From NCBI GenBank assembly GCA_019683625.1, contig JADGHY010000065.1:1-9349 (forward strand): 9,349 nt of DNA, written 5' to 3'. Shown here piece after piece: positions 6,410-9,349 of the stretch. This stretch comes from Thermoflavifilum sp. GTDB taxonomy: Bacteria; Bacteroidota; Bacteroidia; Chitinophagales; Chitinophagaceae. Within the stretch, counting starts at the first letter, position 1. Each line of letters starts with the position of its first letter. The position numbers were made by a program, and so were the translations under genes. The notes under the pieces are model-generated. The model did no database searches. It was not told the origin of the DNA and saw only the letters and a list, made by a program, of their open reading frames with translations.

Positions 6410-9307
6410 TTACTCATCCGGCCCGTGCATGATCACCCGACCACCCGGCGGAGGACCGCCACCAGGCGGGCGTCCTGGAAACATAAAGAAATTATGATCC
6501 CGATTAGGTTGCGGGAAATTAGCCCCTTTAAAATTGCGCAAGTTATAAGTAAACGTCAGCAAGAAATACTGTTGCAATACGCTGGTCGTGCTGTTTTCAA
6601 TATAAGTTTCCGTTACATTGCGATTAATGCTGCGATTTTGTTTCAATAAATCAAATACAGTCAACTGCAATTCCCCATTTTGCTTTTTGAAGAAATGTTT
6701 GCCAATGCTGGCATTCCACAACAGATAAGGTTTATCATAAGCTTCACCCAGGCCATTGTATTTCTCATACGTAATGTTATTATCCAGTTCGAATCCCTTC
6801 CAGAAAATCCAGTTGATACGCGCACTGGCACTATTGGAAAAATAGTTGCTGTTTAAATTAGGCTGAATGGAATTTTTTACAATGTTGTAATTGGGTGTAT
6901 AAGACAGGGTGAAATCCAGATTTTCGCTGATGTTGCTGCTGATCACAATCGGAAAAGTAATACCAAAATTATTTGCATAGTTCTTGATATTGTTCACCAA
7001 GCCTGGTGACCGGCTGTAATTGATGCCTCCGCTCAGATTCAGGTTAGATTTCATGAATTTTAACGGTAAGCCCAACGTTGCAAATGACCGGATGCTCCAT
7101 GCTCCATTCAGGTTAACCGGATAGGTAAGCTGAGAACCTTTATTCAATACCACACCATGTGCCAATACACTATCCTGCATGGCAGTGATGGTGGCATTGG
7201 TAATATCATTCTGGCTTTGCTGAATACCCAGAAAAGCAAAAAACATCCTATTCTTATCCGTGTTCACTGCGGAATAGCGCACGAATACCGATTGGGTGGT
7301 TTGTTGTTTGAGATTCGGATTTCCCGTGCTGAGTTGCAACGGATTGGAATTATCTACCACGTCCTGCAACTGGCTGATGGAAGGTGCATTGGTTGACGTC
7401 CGGAAAAAAACTCTTAGATTCTTGGTATTGCCAATCTTATAGCGCAGCATGGCATTGCCAAGCAGATTGTAAAATGTCCGCTTCACGGTGAAATCCATGG
7501 GGAATACCCTGTCACCTTCCAGATTAGCGATTTGATAAGAAAGGCCTGCAGTGAAAAATAAATTATCATTAGCCCGATAACGATAGCTGGCACCCAGTTG
7601 GTTAGAGGTATAATAACTCTTGTAATCATTCGTCAATCCGGTATCCAGCATGGAAAACTGTTGTTTGACCGGATCAAATTGAAAGGTATTTTTATTGGAA
7701 TAACCGCTGGTATAAGAAGTGTTGTAAGTGAGCAATAACTGGCTCTTCTGACCAATGGGTTCTGTGTAGTCCAGATTTGCAGAAATTTGATTGGTATGGG
7801 AATTAAGCTGAGATTGCTGATAGGTGGTATCAAAACTGTTGCTGGGATCTTTGTAATAGCTGTTGGTAGCCTGCAAGAGATTGGTACCGTTTTTTTCGCT
7901 GAATTCCGTATGGATGTTCAGCGAAATGGTTCGGCCTCTTTTGTTAAATGCATGACGCCATAGCAAATCGTCTGCAAAATTATATCCGTTATTGTGTGCA
8001 TTCCGCTGGGTATTGGTTTGGCTTACGAGTGCACTGTCGGTTGTGAAATAGGCTCCGGCCACAGCACTGGAGCTGTTATAGGTTTGTGTATTAAAACGTG
8101 GAGTGAAGATGATGGAATTTTTATCGTTGATTTGATATTCCAACCGTAGGTTCACCCGATGATTATAGTTGGTTGCGCTGGACAAATCGTTTTCATGATA
8201 AAGCTGATTGGCGTTCTGAGAAACAAAATAAGTGCGATCTAATGTTTGTTGGTTATGGTTGTTGGTGGTGTTAAAGAAATAGCTACCCGTAACGGTAATT
8301 TTTTTTCCCCAGTCATCCGAGTAATTCAGGCCAATAGAATTGGTGGTTACAATTCCATTTTGCTGGCCAACCAAGAAATTGCCGATACCTCCGGCGCCCC
8401 GATAACCACCCCTTCCTCCAAAACCGCCACCACCGCCGGTTACGCCAAGCAAATCCTGAAAAGCAAAGTTCTGTTGATTTACGTTGTTGCTCATGCCGAT
8501 GAGCGAAATGCGGCGATCACCGTTGAAGAAATTGATATTGCCTCCCAGCGAATAACGAGAGTCGCTTCCGTATCCGGCATACAATTTCCCAAACTGTCCA
8601 TTGCGGCGATCAGGCCGGGTGACAATATTGATGGTTTTCTGAGACTGGCCATCATCAAATCCGGTAAATTGTGCTTGATCGCTCATTTTATCAAACACTT
8701 CCACCTTATCCACAATTTCGGCAGGCAGGTTACGTAAGGCCGTGGTAGGATCATCGCCGAAGAATGGTTTGCCATCTACCAGCACTTTCTGCACGGTTTC
8801 ACCATGTGCGGTAACAGAACCATCCTTGTTTACGATGATGCCCGGCATCTTACCCACCAAGTCTTCAGCAGTGGCATTGGGATTGGTTTTGTATGCCTGT
8901 GCATTATATTCCACCGTATCACCTTTCATTTGGCTGGGCGGCACCTGTCCCACCACTTTTACTTCCTGTAACATCGTCTTCGTGGGCTGCAGGTACACCA
9001 CACCCAGATTCAGGGGTTGACTGTTCTCTATGGAAATAAGCCGTTGTAAAGTTTGATACCCCAAATAAGAAATATTAAGCCGATACTTGCCATTGGAAAG
9101 ATTGCCAATGTGAAAATGTCCCTGCGTGTCTGTGAGACCGAATAATTTTTTAGAGGTATCCTGCTGCGAAGTAAGCACCACCGTGGCACCAATTAATGGC
9201 GTTTTGGTTTGGCTATCCTGCAAAGTGCCACTCACGGAGAGCTCCTGAGCCCAGCTATAGCTAAAACTCAGGAAAGCTATCAGTATGGTGAATGCTATCT
9301 TTTTCAT
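6410..9307 (-). CDS. outer-membrane beta-barrel protein, TonB-dependent-receptor-like, with CarboxypepD_reg-like domain
   Basis: Large outer-membrane protein of 965 residues from the ATG whose complement is at 9305-9307. A classic signal peptide follows (MKKIAFTILIAFLSF, cleavage near SWA-QE at residue 20). An upstream in-frame ATG (9328) would only add seven residues ahead of it. Residues about 26-108 form a carboxypeptidase-regulatory-like beta domain (PLIGATVVL, then GKYRLNISYLGYQ). About 112-230 form a plug-like domain (LQEVKVVG, LVGKMPGI, VLVDGKPFFGDDP, INIVT). The rest is a beta-barrel of alternating Asn/Tyr-rich strands, like the Bacteroidota outer-membrane beta-barrel family 3. A Gly-rich insert lies at about 291-310. 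The barrel appears to end at FLLTFTYNLRNF near residue 926, followed by a 39-residue Pro/Gly-rich tail. No SusD-like partner lies downstream, so a role in polysaccharide uptake is not supported; the substrate is unknown. Nothing promoter-like was seen in the 42 bases upstream. Confidence 0.9.
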   Translation of the reverse strand: MKKIAFTILIAFLSFSYSWAQELSVSGTLQDSQTKTPLIGATVVLTSQQDTSKKLFGLTDTQGHFHIGNLSNGKYRLNISYLGYQTLQRLISIENSQPLNLGVVYLQPTKTMLQEVKVVGQVPPSQMKGDTVEYNAQAYKTNPNATAEDLVGKMPGIIVNKDGSVTAHGETVQKVLVDGKPFFGDDPTTALRNLPAEIVDKVEVFDKMSDQAQFTGFDDGQSQKTINIVTRPDRRNGQFGKLYAGYGSDSRYSLGGNINFFNGDRRISLIGMSNNVNQQNFAFQDLLGVTGGGGGFGGRGGYRGAGGIGNFLVGQQNGIVTTNSIGLNYSDDWGKKITVTGSYFFNTTNNHNQQTLDRTYFVSQNANQLYHENDLSSATNYNHRVNLRLEYQINDKNSIIFTPRFNTQTYNSSSAVAGAYFTTDSALVSQTNTQRNAHNNGYNFADDLLWRHAFNKRGRTISLNIHTEFSEKNGTNLLQATNSYYKDPSNSFDTTYQQSQLNSHTNQISANLDYTEPIGQKSQLLLTYNTSYTSGYSNKNTFQFDPVKQQFSMLDTGLTNDYKSYYTSNQLGASYRYRANDNLFFTAGLSYQIANLEGDRVFPMDFTVKRTFYNLLGNAMLRYKIGNTKNLRVFFRTSTNAPSISQLQDVVDNSNPLQLSTGNPNLKQQTTQSVFVRYSAVNTDKNRMFFAFLGIQQSQNDITNATITAMQDSVLAHGVVLNKGSQLTYPVNLNGAWSIRSFATLGLPLKFMKSNLNLSGGINYSRSPGLVNNIKNYANNFGITFPIVISSNISENLDFTLSYTPNYNIVKNSIQPNLNSNYFSNSASARINWIFWKGFELDNNITYEKYNGLGEAYDKPYLLWNASIGKHFFKKQNGELQLTVFDLLKQNRSINRNVTETYIENSTTSVLQQYFLLTFTYNLRNFKGANFPQPNRDHNFFMFPGRPPGGGPPPGGRVIMHGPDE

Positions 9308-9349
9308 GTGTAAACGTTTTATTCCCATAGAAAATCATGTTTATCTTAT

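Noticed and set aside
8246..8737. A 163-codon + strand open frame opposite the receptor gene
   Set aside because: It is antisense to the well-supported plug and early barrel coding region, its residues show no family resemblance, and no promoter or ribosome binding site was seen.
1..9349. CRISPR arrays, tRNA or rRNA genes, insertion sequences, phage or defence genes
   Set aside because: No direct-repeat/spacer pattern, no cloverleaf-like segment, no transposase or integrase motifs and no nuclease/helicase/toxin families were seen. All long coding frames belong to known housekeeping or envelope families.

Overview
The window looks like a piece of a Bacteroidota chromosome, probably Chitinophagales/Chitinophagaceae. 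The basis is an outer-membrane beta-barrel receptor with an N-terminal carboxypeptidase-regulatory-like domain, the lack of good Shine-Dalgarno sequences, and upstream motifs of the Bacteroidota -7 type (TAnnTTTG, at 3006 and 4846). Base composition is moderate and even, with no sign of a recent island. The first bases resemble the Tn5/Nextera mosaic end, so position 1 is probably an assembly or library edge and not a biological junction.

Layout. 19-1053 (+): C-terminal half of acetyl-CoA synthetase (acs), cut by the window edge. 1054-1221: spacer with two small hairpins and a weak promoter-like motif. 1222-2910 (+): S41 C-terminal-processing protease with an N-terminal membrane anchor, a PDZ domain and an intact Ser/Lys dyad. 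2935-2968: a good intrinsic terminator. 3018-4805 (+): exported N-acetylmuramoyl-L-alanine amidase with an Ig-like, SH3-like, AMIN-like, Amidase_3 architecture; its start codon is uncertain. 4806-4873: intergenic region with three regularly spaced TTGTCCA half-sites around a TAnnTTTG motif. 4874-5215 (+): small AhpD-like carboxymuconolactone-decarboxylase-family protein. 5272-6315 (+): beta subunit of a 2-oxoacid:ferredoxin oxidoreductase (KorB type), with no alpha subunit beside it. 6343-6383: strong terminator hairpin between convergent genes. 6410-9307 (-): large TonB-dependent-receptor-like outer-membrane protein with a Gly-rich insertion and a Pro/Gly-rich tail.

How the genes relate. The window is a run of housekeeping genes and not one obvious system. 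Acs and KorB both act around acetyl-CoA and 2-oxoacid metabolism. The S41 protease and the amidase both act in the envelope, on periplasmic proteins and on peptidoglycan. The AhpD-like protein sits 56 bases upstream of korB on the same strand with no visible terminator between them, so co-transcription is plausible. I found no CRISPR array, tRNA, rRNA, transposase, phage gene or defence system. The points most worth a second look are the operator-like repeat upstream of the AhpD-like gene, the unpartnered korB, the conflict between promoter and start codon in the amidase gene, and the adapter-like left edge.
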